A DNA stretch of 64,000 bases from Prorocentrum cordatum (taxonomy: Eukaryota; Sar; Dinophyceae; Prorocentrales; Prorocentraceae): contig CAUYUJ010018319.1 in assembly GCA_963575745.1 (NCBI GenBank), positions 134,501-198,500 on the forward strand. The letters run 5' to 3'. Of this stretch, positions 22,301 to 32,739 are shown in pieces (position 1 is the stretch's first letter; the number at the start of each line of letters is the position of its first letter). The position numbers and the translations under genes are program-made. A model generated the notes under the pieces. That model was not told where the DNA came from. It ran no database searches and saw only the letters and a list, made by a program, of their open reading frames with translations.

Positions 22301-22341
<41 letters not shown>

Positions 22342-22552
22342 GGCAAGACGAGCGGGGACAATGGGGCCACTAGAATCACCGAAGGAGGAGGAGGAGGAGG
22401 ACGAGGAGGACGAGGAGGAGGATGAGGAGGAGGAGGAGGATGACAATGAGGAGGGGGAGGACAACGTGGCCATTGAAATCCCCGAAGAAGGGGGATGATG
22501 ATGATGGGGAGGAAGAGGAAGAGGAGGACAGGGAGGGCACCGCCCCCCCCCC
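22081..22552. repeat. Insertion bounded by C24 and G38 runs, then GGA-rich repeat
   Basis: Consists of 24 C (22081-22104), 196 bp of ordinary sequence, 38 G (22301-22338), then GAG/GAC-rich sequence to about 22545. The C and G runs could pair. The segment GGGGCCACTAGAATCACCGA near 22363 and GTGGCCATTGAAATCCCCGA near 22466 are copies of one core, found again at 28982. The insertion interrupts a coding region. An intron with expanded homopolymers is an alternative. Confidence 0.6.
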
Positions 22553-22555
22553 ATG

Positions 22556-23151
22556 AGTTTTTCTCATGCAAGCTGCTGCGTTCATTTGCTTTGGCTGCTA
22601 AGAGAGTTGCTGAACATAGGGCTCGATGGGTCACCACATTTTCGATCGAGGGCGAGCTCGCGAAACTTGCTTGCGTTGTTGCTTGGCAGTGCGGCCATTG
22701 CTTGTGCGTGGCACCTGGTCAGATTGTGTCAAGTGAAGCAGGCGAGTTTTTCAAGATTCTGCAGCCAGTGCAATCGAGTCCCATATATGATTTCTTGGGT
22801 GACTTGGGGACTGCCGAAGGAGATGTACACAAAACTGTTATAGTGATGGAGCAGATGGAACTTTCTTGGTTCAACAGCGTTAGCACTCGTTCGGCTGCTC
22901 GGATCAATGTGGACAGCAAGGATTCCCACGATCTCAAGTGGGCTAAGCCGAATCACAAAAAGAAAGCAAAACCTGCCGAGGCCGAAGCTGAAGCCGACCA
23001 TGTAGACGGCGAGGGTCTTGACTTGGGCGCGCTGCTTGAGCAACTCACGGAATATGATGAGGTTGACCCTGCCGTCGCGGATCCAGCCCCGTATGCAGTG
23101 CCAGACGAGGGCGATGGCAACGACCATGACGACGGCCCCCTGGCTTGGTAA
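22556..23151 (+). CDS. Protein fragment downstream of the insertion, part 1
   Basis: Coding character resumes at about 22556 in the frame that stays open to 23151. Blocks: CVVAWQCGHCLC, GEFFKILQPVQSSPIYDFLGDL, then MEQMELSWFNSV, an Ala/Glu/Lys-rich linker (AKPAEAEAEADHVDGEG) and an acidic C-terminus. I do not recognise a domain. By position and style it is probably the continuation of the 19.3-22.1 kb gene. Confidence 0.4.
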
Positions 23152-23825
23152 AAGACATTGATGGCGGCGAAGTGGGGGCCGACGATGCCCCGAAAAATCC
23201 TGGCCCTGAGGCCGAGGTTGCTGTTGTGAATAAGCTATTCTTTTGGTTTTCTTCCCGAGCGAAAAAGAAGCGCGCAGTGCGACAGGTGGCCGCATTTGTA
23301 GAGCACAAGAAAGATATGTTGCGCGAGGCTCGGGCTCTGGCAGAACGGCGCGACGTGGATATTACAAATATGAGCGTGTCGCTCATAAAAGAACAAGGTG
23401 GCCCAAGTGCTTGCGTGTTGTTCGTCCAGTGGGTCGACGTGTCAACATGTAGAGCGAGACCGGCGACGGTCGACAGAGGGGGGGCCGTCAGCATTGTTGC
23501 ATTTGCTGCGCCTGTATCAACTTACGAGGGTTGGGAAGTGATCATCGCTAGTGTGCCTGTTGTGATGGCTCGTGTACCCGCCTCCCTACGCGACCGCGTG
23601 CCTCCGTGGTGTTTGAGGATGCTGCGCCATGCAGAGGCGCAGGAGTTTTCTGGCCCCCTTGCAGTTGTCGCAGGGCCCCATTGGATGACATACAATTGTC
23701 TCGTGTGTGACGCAGTCGATGGCGAGGGCGAGCCTGCAAACGGGCCCATTCCCAAGGATGCCGATCTGTACGTATGCAGCACTTGTTTCATACTCGCATG
23801 CCCAGTGCGCGATGGGGTGGTCTAA
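23145..23825 (+). CDS. Protein fragment, part 2, with CxxC pairs
   Basis: A 226-codon frame overlapping part 1 by 7 bp in a different phase, so a frameshift near 23150 probably separates two parts of one protein. It contains WMTYNCLVCDAVDGEG (CxxC, about 23685) and LYVCSTCFILACPV (CxxC...C, about 23768), which together resemble a zinc-binding C-terminus. Stop TAA at 23823-23825. After it, 23826-24110 contains no gene. Confidence 0.4.
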   Translation: MVKDIDGGEVGADDAPKNPGPEAEVAVVNKLFFWFSSRAKKKRAVRQVAAFVEHKKDMLREARALAERRDVDITNMSVSLIKEQGGPSACVLFVQWVDVSTCRARPATVDRGGAVSIVAFAAPVSTYEGWEVIIASVPVVMARVPASLRDRVPPWCLRMLRHAEAQEFSGPLAVVAGPHWMTYNCLVCDAVDGEGEPANGPIPKDADLYVCSTCFILACPVRDGVV

Positions 23826-24124
23826 AGATCCAGGGTTCGAATGGGATGAGGGTGTTTGTCCTTGCTGTTGCTGACTTGCCTGTCGTTCGGAGCGGCGGCG
23901 CCGCTGTCGCTGCGGAGAGAAACGACTAATCAACACGCCAACGCAGACAACGCAACACAACATCGCAAATGACTCAAACCCCACAACAACATCACTCAAA
24001 CAGAAAAAAACAATACGACTGTCTGCGAGGCGATAGAAACAGTTCTGCATGGTTTCGTTGTGAGTGTCTGGCGCGTTGCCTCGAGGATTAATCGGCCGCT
24101 CAGGGCACAACCAATCAGCACTTG

Positions 24125-24399
24125 CTTGCCATGCCGTGGCAAGGCGGGGGGGGTCTCCGGGGGTCTCATTGCCATCCGATGGCAATCAGTTGGCATGCAA
24201 CCCAGCTTGCCACGACATGGCAAGCACGGCCCATTGCCACCTCGTGGCATGCAAGGCCCATTGCCGCGCGGTGGCAAGCAGCCACATGATGCTGACGTTG
24301 CCACCAGATGGCAACCGCCCCCCTGATTGCCACAAGATGGCAATGGGAAGCTGCTTGCCATCGTGTGGCAATGGGCCCAGCTTGCCACGGCGTGGCAAT
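24125..24399. repeat. Array of nine TTGCCA-N5-TGGCAA palindromes
   Basis: Nine 17-bp inverted repeats start at 24126, 24169, 24207, 24234, 24261, 24298, 24327, 24355 and 24382. Seven have perfect arms TTGCCA and TGGCAA; those at 24234 and 24261 have one changed base each. The five central bases differ in every copy (TGCCG, TCCGA, CGACA, CCTCG, CGCGG, CCAGA, CAAGA, TCGTG, CGGCG). Centre-to-centre spacing is 27-43 bp and often 27-29. Linkers often contain GGCCCA or GGGCCCAGC. No ORF is conserved across it. Confidence 0.9.
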
Positions 24400-25077
24400 G
24401 GGTAGCGGGATCACTCGTCCAGGCCCAGCTTGGGAGCGCGAACATCGATGGATGTACGAGGTCCGTTGTCGCTCATCATTTGATTCCAGTGTGGTTGAGT
24501 ATTGTTTTTGCAGCCAGTCTGGGGCCCCCCCAACGAAAAAAACGCCCCCCCCCAAAAAACGCGAAACACAAACCATGATTCCGTGCTGGCATTGGCAAAA
24601 CCTGGAACGGAGGCCGCCCTAGAATGATGATTCTGATTGTCGCGGCAGACGCAGACCCCACCCGTCCTGGTCAGTTTGGTTTCTGTGAAGTGTCTGAATG
24701 TTGTTGCTGGTCCCTCGGTCGCCGGTCGTCGGTCGCCGCCGCCGGCGGTCGGCGGTCGGCGGTCGGCGCCGATGCCGTCGCCCGATCGAGCGGTTGGGCG
24801 GTCCGTCGGTCGGTTCGTGGTCGTCGTCGCCCCAAGGGGGGTGTAGCAGATTTGGGGGGGGGCCCGCCAAGTTGCCGAGGGGGGTGTAGCAGATTTGGGG
24901 GGGCCCCCCACATCGCCCCAAGGGGTGTGTGGCAGAGTTGGGGGGGCCCCCCCGTGACCCCCGTGGGCCCCGTTGCCATCTTGGCCCAAACCTTGGGGAG
25001 GTTGCCCCAGGCAGGCTTTCAGCTGCCAGAGGCTCGGCCGCGCACGTCTCTCAGAGTCTCGGCCACTTGCGTCGGCG
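24400..25077. repeat. CGGTC minisatellite and 50-bp G-rich tandem repeat
   Basis: 24710-24830 is a GGTCGGCGGTCGGC-type minisatellite. 24832-24960 holds three ~50-bp units with the block GGGGTGTAGCAGATTTGGGG, each ending in a C-rich run. No gene. The next coding region may begin at the Met codon at 25078. Confidence 0.7.
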
Positions 25078-26316
25078 ATGGCCGCGGCGGCCGCGGCCTC
25101 TTCTGGCGGCATCGTTGCACTTCCGCCGCCGTCGTTTTCCGAGGAGGGGAAATACAAAAACACATGCGAGCACTTCAAGGACTTCGTGGGCCACCACAGG
25201 TCCGACCAAGAATGCGCGAAGCTCCTGGGCGACCTCTACCTCAAGGATTCCAACTTCACTCTTGCGCTCGTCGACCCGCAGCAGGACAAATGGATGGTGA
25301 AGCGAGGGCTGGGCAACGAGGACAGGGCCAACAAGGCTGCCGCGATGTCTCGCAAGAAGTCGGTGGAGCAGATCGGCATGCTGATGAATATTCGGATGCC
25401 CCCTTGGACGATCGAGGCTGGAGAAGATGGCCTGGGGGAGATCATGCGCTGGGGTGCTCTCCTGGAGGGGGTGCACCAAGCTTGGCTCGCAGATGCGGAC
25501 AAGTCCAACAGGCTGGTGCAGCTCGCAGCCTACACGCCCATCAGGGGGTGCCGCAGGTACGACAAGAGGATGCCATTGCACGCACGGAGGTTTCTTGCAT
25601 TCCTCGGCAACCTCACACATTCGGAGGTGCTGCAAATCACAGTCATCGAAATGCTCAAGAGCACCGCTGAATGCGAAGCAGGCTTCCAGTGAAGGAAGGA
25701 AGCGATGGGATGGAATATTGGTGGTGGTATGACAACTGCCATGATGGGCGACAAGAAATGGGAGTACATCAGTGCACTGTACCCTAGGCGTTGGGATAAC
25801 TACCGACAGTACGAGGTATGCTCGTCGTTCTACCGCAGGTCCAACCAATGCCTCATACCCGATGGCTGCTCGAACGGCGGAGGCTGCACTGTGTGGGAGT
25901 ACATCGAGGTGCAGGTTGCCGACTTATGTGATGTGTCTCACCCCATCTTGAAGGCCAAACACACCATCTACCAGATGCTGAACACGATCTTCAAGGAGCT
26001 GCACGCCGAGTGCCCGCAGTACGTTGTGCCCGTTGCGATGCTCGTCGTGCCCAGGTTGGAGGCGGCTGGTCGGTGCAGCATATCGGCGGGCCTCGAGAAT
26101 CCAGCAGTGCCATCAAGGCTGCAACCAGCGGTGGCGACGTGGCTGCACTGGTCGAAAAACAAGCGAAGAAGGTATCGAAGGAGCTCGCGAGGGACCAGAA
26201 GAAGGTCGTCAGGGCAACGGCGGCGGCGGCGAAGGGAAAGGCCAAGGCAGCCAAGGCAAAGGGAAACGCAAAGGCCAATGCGAAACTCAGCGTTCAGAAG
26301 ACGAAGCTCAAGGTGA
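25078..26316 (+). CDS. Unidentified large protein, part 1
   Basis: Start taken at ATG 25078, where an Ala-rich N-terminus precedes SEEGKYKNTCEHFKDFVGHH. The frame is open to a TGA at 25690-25692 and resumes in the same phase at 25693, so the break is one stop codon. The second part is Cys-rich (CLIPDGCSNGGGCTVWEY, about 25850). From about 26090 the real frame seems to move to phase 0 (KKVSKELARDQKKVVRATAA, Lys/Ala-rich), and near 26320 to phase 2. Strong third-position GC bias over 3.2 kb suggests a true gene. I recognise no domain. Confidence 0.45.
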
Positions 26317-26319
26317 AGG

Positions 26320-28336
26320 CCTCGGCGGATTCGGACAGAGCTATCACTATCGAGACAAGGATCGGGCGGTGCCTTTCCTAACCCACTGGGATCACACCGA
26401 GGAGTACTTGATGAAGATCGACGGGGCGCAGCGGAATAAGCTCGCTGCATTCGAGGAGCTGGTGCTGGCCGCTGCCTTCGATGTCAAAGTGACGTTGCAC
26501 CCCCCTGGCCGCGTCGGTGACGGCAAAGTTTGCAAGGGATGGGGCGAGATGCGAAAGGCCTTCAAGGTGGAAGTCTACCGAACAGATGCCCTTGCTCCTC
26601 GGCCCAGCGACGTCGACTTCCAAGAGTGCGAGAAGGTCGAGTTCGTTCTCGTATCGGTGGAGCACTTGCTGGGCGTGGCCCGTGGGCTGCAGGGTGACAT
26701 CAAGTTGCTGATGGAAACGTTTCAGTGCACTATCTTGGACCAGCCGATGGAGATGAGCGTGGCCGTTGCGAAGTGCATGCGTGCGTCCATGATGCAGCTC
26801 ATGTCGGCGGTGATGGGTTCGGGTGGGTCTCTGGGGCGGGAAAGTTGCAAGCGAGATGTTGACGCGCATCGTCACCGACGAGGTGAATGCCATTGTCCCC
26901 GACAGCGTGATCAAGGCCATCGCCGACTTCGACGCCATCAGGGCCCGCCCCGACTCCCACAAGGAGGCGGAGGATTCCATTGGCATTAAACAAGTGGGTG
27001 GTGTGCCGACGAGCCAGGTAGTCGAGCGCTACCGCGACGCCATGTTCTTGCACTGCGCTGTCTGCCTGGGGGGCCAGAAGTTCTTGATCGCAGGCAACTG
27101 CGGTGGGGGCCAATATTATCTTGGCATCTTCTTGGAGAGCATGAACAAACTTGTTCCCGAGCTGCTGGCCATGAACGGCACTGCGATGAATTCGACCACG
27201 TCGATCTTCGATTCCCTGCGATCGTGGATGCGCTCGCAGTCCATCCGCGACGTCATGGATCAATTGATGTCCAAGGCTCTGGAGCTGGCCGCGAAGTGCG
27301 CGACCGTCGACTGGAAGGGCTACGTTGACAAACGGGCGAAGATCACGAAGCAGCTTAGCCAGCTCTTGCAAGCGAACAGGGTATACGACGCGTGCCTTCT
27401 TATTTCAAACGAGGTTGGGGAGTTGGTCACTCTGGGCGTCAAGGACCTATTCCCCCCAAAGGATCGCAACGATGTGATCCAGAAGTACATTGGGATATTG
27501 GATTCTAAGAACAAGGAGTCTGTCGACGCCGAGCTGATCAGCATGGACGTGTGTAAGGCTACAGAGAACTGCCTGAAGAAAGAGATGGCCCCCATAGTAT
27601 CACCTGGGTGCCAGGACTTGGTCTGCGCGCCGGTGGCGGGGAAGAGTTCTGCCCTCGCAGTCCGCGCGAACCCGCGGCGGTCCATCTCTGAGTGGTGGCT
27701 CGGCGTCTTGCAGTCAGAAAAATCAGATGCATCCGCGGCGGCAGAGGGCGACAAGATGTTCGCCGCCGCGTTCCCGACCTACGTCATGAAGAACTTGATT
27801 GCGTCCTTGGATGACTACTTCAGCTCGCTGGTGGCATCGGCCTACGCGTCCCAGGATGACCCGCATTCGATCGTTACAGTTGGCAGTGGTACGAAACATC
27901 GGTCAGATATTCACTTTAAAGAATCCGATGCCCCAAGCCGCGCGCTCTGGATATGTGGGGCAAGGTGCTGGACAGGACAGCGGCTGCCTCGGCCTCCAAG
28001 GCGACTCTCATGCCCATCGAGATGGTCGAAGGCGAGTTCCCTCATGAGCTCGTGGATGGCACTGTCGGCAGCGGCTGCCTCGACCTCTACTTGGACGGGG
28101 GCAGGGTCTGCAACGCGCGCAGATCCGACTGCTGCGTCGGCTGGCTGATCAAGCCCGTGAAGGAGCTCTCGGCCGACGTGCAGGAGGCGCTGGCGGCGGG
28201 CGTCGATGACGAGACCGCCGCCCCCGCCAAGCGCCCCAAGCTGATCATGAAGAAGGAGCAGGCGAAGTCCAAGCAGACGTCCGCCACGCACGACGTGTGC
28301 TGCGTGCGCTTCGAGGTCAAGGCCGTCGGGCCATAG
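26320..28336 (+). CDS. Unidentified large protein, parts 2-4
   Basis: Coding character continues from HWDHTEEYLMKID (about 26384) in phase 2 to about 26830. It then runs in phase 0 (MLTRIVTDEVNAIVPDS, from about 26855) to about 27930, and in phase 1 from 27953 to the stop TAG at 28334-28336. The middle part has CAVCLGGQKFLI and GNCGGGQYYLGIFLESMN. The final part is an Ala/Lys-rich tail with KRPKLIMKKEQAKSK, a possible nuclear signal. The shifts occur at Gly/Ala-rich codons and could be decay, sequencing errors or short introns. Function unknown. Confidence 0.45.
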
Positions 28337-28344
28337 CAAATTTG

Positions 28345-28632
28345 AGCCAACTTGAGTTAACAGTGGGGGGGGGGGGGGGGGGGGATGATGAGGAGGAGGA
28401 GGAGGACGATGATAATGAGCGAGATAACCAGGAGCAGAGGGGGGGTGAAGATGAGGATGGAGAGGAGGATGCGGGAGCCCCCAGGATGAGGAGGAGGACG
28501 AAAAGGGATGAGGAGGACCAGGAGGACGGGGCTCCCTCCTCCCTCCTCCCTCCTCCCTCCTCCCTCCTCCTCCTCCTCCTCCTTCCCCTCCCCATCCTCA
28601 TCCTCCCTCCTCCTCCTCCTCCTCCCCCCCCT
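28345..28632. repeat. G19, GAG-rich then CTCC-rich inverted low-complexity insert
   Basis: A G run of about 19 is followed by GAGGA-rich sequence to 28530, then CTCCTC-rich sequence ending in a C run near 28630. The two halves are roughly reverse-complementary, so the whole block could fold back on itself. Confidence 0.75.
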
Positions 28633-28819
28633 CCCGCGCGAGGCCCTGGGCCAGAACGGCGAGCTGGTCACCTACCGCTTCAAGAGGCCCGCGCTGGCCG
28701 TCAAGCAGCTGCAGCAGCAGCAGCAGCAGTGCTTTCGCTCGCAGACGCCGTTCGACTCGGCCGAGATCGCGCGCCCCGAGAAGCGCGCCAAGGCCTTGGG
28801 CGCGTGGGTGCTGAGGTAG
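28633..28819 (+). CDS. Short coding-like segment ending LGAWVLR-stop
   Basis: A 62-codon stretch with marked codon bias (GC-ending codons) between two low-complexity blocks: LVTYRFKRPALAVKQLQ, a (CAG)n Gln run, then FDSAEIARPEKRAKALGAWV and a TAG stop. It could be the true C-terminus of the gene ending at 28336, separated from it by the inserted repeat, or a separate exon. Confidence 0.35.
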
Positions 28820-28829
28820 GCGACGCGGC

Positions 28830-29065
28830 GGCGCGCCAGGGAGGGGGCGGAGGAGGAGGAGGATGAGAGGAGGAGGAGGAGGAGGAGGGGGAGGAGGAGG
28901 AGTAGGGGGAGGAGGAGTACGAGGAGGACAAGGACGAGGAGGAGGAGGAGAAGGAGGGGGAGGAGGATGAGGAGGACAACGGGGCCACTGGGATCCCCGA
29001 AGCAGGAGGAGGAGGAGGAGGAGGAGGAGGAGGAGGAGGAGGGGAAGGAGGAGGAGGAGGAGGAG
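28830..29065 (+). repeat. (GGA)n tract with GGGGCCACTGG core
   Basis: GGA-rich sequence containing GGGGCCACTGGGATCCCCGA at about 28981. This is the third copy of the core found twice in the 22.1-22.5 kb insert. Confidence 0.85.
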
Positions 29066-29171
29066 GACGCCGACCGTCGGGCCGCCGACCTTTGTTTTTT
29101 GCTTCTGACTCTGACGGGCAGGCGCGAGGCGCGACTGCGACGCAGTCGGTCGGGGGCCTGAGACAAGTGCG

Positions 29172-29360
29172 AAAACGTCGGCGTCGACGTCGTCGACGTC
29201 GACGTCGTTGTCGTCGTCGCCGCCGACGTCGACGTCGACGTCGGCGTCGTCGACGTCGTCGTCGACGTCGACGTTTTCGTCGACGTCGCTGTCGCCGTTG
29301 CCGACGTCGACGTCGACGTCGGCGTCGTCAGCGTCGTCGGCGCGTCGTCGTCGACGTCGT
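29172..29360. repeat. (GTCGAC)n palindromic microsatellite
   Basis: About 190 bp composed of GTCGAC, GTCGTC and GGCGTC hexamers. GTCGAC is self-complementary, so the tract can form cruciforms. The gap 29361-29640 shows no certain gene. Confidence 0.9.
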
Positions 29361-29639
29361 CAGGGGAAAGGGGGTAGGGGAATGGGAGGTGAGGGGGGCC
29401 TTTCTCCTCGTCCTCCTCCTCCCCCTCTGCCTCGTCATCTTTCCTGTAGCCAATGTGGCTCGCGCTCATTTTACATTGGTGCGTCTCGAAGGAGCGACGT
29501 GGTAGCGGAGCCGTGTGGTTGTGGGCCGCCAGATCCCCTCTTCTCCAACATCCCTAACTGGCCGAAGCCTGAGCGCGGCCAGCGAGGTGGCAACCGTCCT
29601 GGCGATAGAAAACGCCACGGCAGCACTTGCTCAAGCTGG

Positions 29640-31690
29640 GCCTTCCGGACGCGGAGGGCGGGTTGAGGTCGGCGCTGGCCGAGGATGCAGCGGGTGGCAG
29701 GCGCCGGGTGGAAAAGAAGTTAAGCTGGACAACCAGTCCCCGAGGAGAAGGAGCAGAAGAGCCACCCGACGCCCCCATGATCGGGAAGCCGCAGGCAGTG
29801 GGGGAGGGCGACTGGGCGAAGGGCCGCCGCCAAAAGGTCGGCCCAGGAGGCCTACGCGCCGGCCCCTGCTCCTCAGGGGCCCGAGGCGCCGAAGACTTCC
29901 GGTGGGCGATGCGCCCGAGATGCCGACGGCGGACGAGGCGGCGGAATCAATCTACCAGATGGTGGAGACAGCTTGCCCACCCACCAAGCCGGCGGCCAAG
30001 AGGAAGGCGGTGCACCTGAAGGACCTGGCGGGCGAGGAGAAGGAACAGTTCGTGGAGGCGAAGGGCGCGGAATGGAGCCGCGTCCGTAGCGCGAGCGTTG
30101 TCCACGTCGTCCCGCTCGACGAGGTAAACGACGTCAGGAGGGGGTGCGGCGGCGGGATCATGCCCAGCAGGCGCTGCTGCGCCTGGAAGCCGAAGGGCGG
30201 CCGTCGAGCGGCGAAGCGCCGTTGGGTCAGTCGCTGAGACAGGGGCCCCGACCTCGCTGACCTGGGACCTACTCGCCCATGATCTCGAAGGAGGCCTGGA
30301 TGATGAGCATGCAGTTGAACATGTCCACGGGCTTCGACGTCGAGCTGGTTAACGTCAGCTCCGCCTTCGTGAACGGGCGCAGGTGCCGGCGGAAGCAGGG
30401 CCCCCTGTGCAGTGCTATTGGCCGACGGAGTTCATGGAGCTGAACCCGAGAGCCTGCTGGAGGTGCTGGTCTGCGTTGATGGGCTGGGCGACGCGCCGCT
30501 GCAGTGGTGCAGGAGTTTCGCCGCGGAGGCGCTAACCGCGGGCTTCAAAATCATGTCGTGCGCCCCGTGCCAGCTGTATCTGCGCCAAGGTTGCAAGTGC
30601 TGGGGGCCGCTGGCACTGGCCGTGGGCGATGCCTGCGCAGGGGGAGATATGAGTACTTCGAGAAGGTGGTGGAGAAGGTCAAGAAGAGGTCCCCGTTCGG
30701 GAAGCATCGGGGGGGGGGGGGGGGGCAAGGGCGATTTCCTGGGAAAGCAGCTGGAGCAGTCACCCGACAAGTCAGTCAAGATCAATCAGAAGAGCATGGT
30801 GGAGGATATCGAGTTGATCAACATACCTGCGGGGCGACGCGCGATGATCGACGAGGCGCGCGACGAGATGGGGATCTCCGCGCTGAGGGCAGTGGCAGGC
30901 TCACTCAACTGTATCGACCGAGAGACGCGCCCGGACAGGAGTGGCCTGTTCTGGCTGCTGCAGAGCACGTTTCCGAAGCCGATGGCGTCAGATTTGTGGG
31001 GGGGGGGGGGGGGGCGCCGGGCGAGAATCGGCAGGGGCTTCTCCCGCGGGGGCCTCTGGATCAGGCCGATCGAGCTGAAGAGCATGGGTTTCTATGCGGC
31101 GGCAGACGCCGCGGGCGAGCGCGAAGGGCCAGGCGGGCCGGGCAGGCTGGGCCCCCACGGCTGGCGACCTGCGGATCTGCGACGGGCTGCGGGGAAAGAT
31201 CTCCCCAGTAGCTTGGGCGTCGCGCCGCCTCGCGCGGGGGGCCCCGAGTTCCTTGGCGGCTCGAGCGCTGGGCGTGGGCGAGGGCCTGGTGACTGACATC
31301 CATCTGAGGAGTCTTTGCGCAGTTGGCGTTTCATGGCCCGGGCGCCTGGGCGGCGCCCGAGGCAGGGCGGATCTTCCCGCTTGCGGTCGTGTGTGATAAC
31401 GAGTCCCTGTGCGATCGCCACCGCGACATCTCGGCAGGGTCCAGCAAGGGCCGAAGGATGGCGCTGGACATCGCTACCCTCGAGGAGAGCATGAAGGGGA
31501 GTGGAGCTGGGATTCGCCGGGTGGACGGCAAGCGCCACCGAATGTTTCGCTCGTGGGCAGAAGGTGCGCGCCTCCACGTGCACGGACCTGATTCCTTCAG
31601 CCTCTGTAGCTGAAGACAGTCTTTGTCGAATCTTGGAGATTGCCAGCGGGAGAGTGCCGATTCGCGCGCTGAACCTAAGATAGCGTAGCA
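29640..31690 (+). pseudogene. Copia reverse transcriptase/RNase H relic (Copia-2?)
   Basis: Several frames together give Copia RT order. EEKEQFVEAKGAEWSRV (about 30030) is the RT N-terminal block. GFDVELVNVSSAFVNG (about 30330) corresponds to the DVxxAFLxG motif A. VDGLGDAPLQWCRSF (about 30475) matches the YGLxDAPxxW motif. MVEDIELINIP and SALRAVAGSLNCIDRETRPD (about 30870) are the connection region. WASRRLARGAPSSLAARAL and VCDNESLCDRHRDISAGSSK (about 31395) are RNase H. The catalytic YVDD is not visible. It is heavily frameshifted. It would complete the gag-integrase relic at 14.5-18.9 kb if the two are one element split by an insertion. Confidence 0.6.
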
Positions 31691-32514
31691 GGTGCAGCAG
31701 CAAAAGCCCTCTTACCACCTAATAGATGTTGCATTTCCGCTGGCAGCGGACTGCCCGCGGGGTGAGACAGGCCCTCGCCGGCTCAAGGCAGAGAGACGCT
31801 AGGCGGCGCAATCTGCAGGATCATTATGATTGATTCTCGGCTGAGGCACCCAGATGCAGCAATCTACAATCGAGAAAGGCGACGAAAAAAAAACGTAGCG
31901 AGCCTAAGCGCAGAGCACGGCTCAGGTTCAGCAGTGTCCTTTACCACGCGCGCGGCCTCCAGGGCGAGGATCGGCACGCGTGGCGAGGGAGGGGCAAACG
32001 GTGACGACGAAGTCTGACTGCAGATCCACGTGGTCGCTATTGCTGACAGGCTTCGTGTCCAACGTCTCCACTGCCGCCGCCCTGAACTGAACGGCGGTCT
32101 TAATCTAGGGCTGGCTGCGGGCCACGTTCGCGGCAGACTGGTCAGAAAACTTGCGCCGCTGCTCCTCGATATTCTTCTTCGACGTCGAGCGCTGAGCACC
32201 ATCGCGCCCGCTGACGAAGAGAAACGCGCGCGCGGTCCTACTGGGAGGGATATTGCAGAAGGTTGAGTTCGTCATCGTCGAGGAGGACAGGGTGCTCAAG
32301 ATGCGCGAAGCGGAGAGAAAGAACACCACGAGTCACCAGGAGAGGGGCTTTCCGGAGACCGACGGCGGCAACAGGAACCCATATCAGCGCCTTGTGTGCG
32401 AGGCTTGGTCTTCGAATTCCCTGTGTGGGCCACTTTTAGGTTGCGGAGGGATGCTGGCCAGAGGTGTCTTGGAATCTAAAATCCTGGGGTGTGCGAGTTG
32501 CCCTGGAGGTTTCC
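31691..32514. other. No gene recognised
   Basis: A short stretch at 32253-32335 on the plus strand (KVEFVIVEEDRVLKMREAER) and one at about 32110-32200 on the minus strand (SKKNIEEQRRKFSDQSAA) have coding-like codon use, but neither could be assigned or extended. Confidence 0.35.
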
Positions 32515-32680
32515 TAAGGGCATCTAGAGATGCCAGACGCTCGGCCCCTCCGTGACCACGCGTTGGTTCGAGTAGGGGCTTCGGCCCGCGGCCCTTCGTG
32601 GGGGTGACACGCGTGTGCCATGATCTGACGCCGATAACAAAAACTCGAGGGGGCTGACGTTTCTTCCCGCAGCTTCACCA
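32515..32680 (+). repeat. R3 repeat copy
   Basis: Shares GGGCATCTAGAGATGCCAGA, CGCTCGGCCCCTCCGTGACC, GTTGGTTCGAGTAGGGGCTTCGG-type and TTCTTCCCGCAGCTTCACCA blocks with the copy at 14040. Confidence 0.6.
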
Positions 32681-32739
32681 TTTTCGGCATTATGTTGAAT
32701 ATCCGACGGCTTTCTGAAGAATTCGCAGGAACGCGCGCG

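Noticed and set aside
24125-24399. CRISPR-like array
   Set aside because: The regularly spaced palindromes have only 6-bp conserved arms with a variable 5-bp centre, spacers are 10-26 bp, no cas genes are present, and the genome is eukaryotic.
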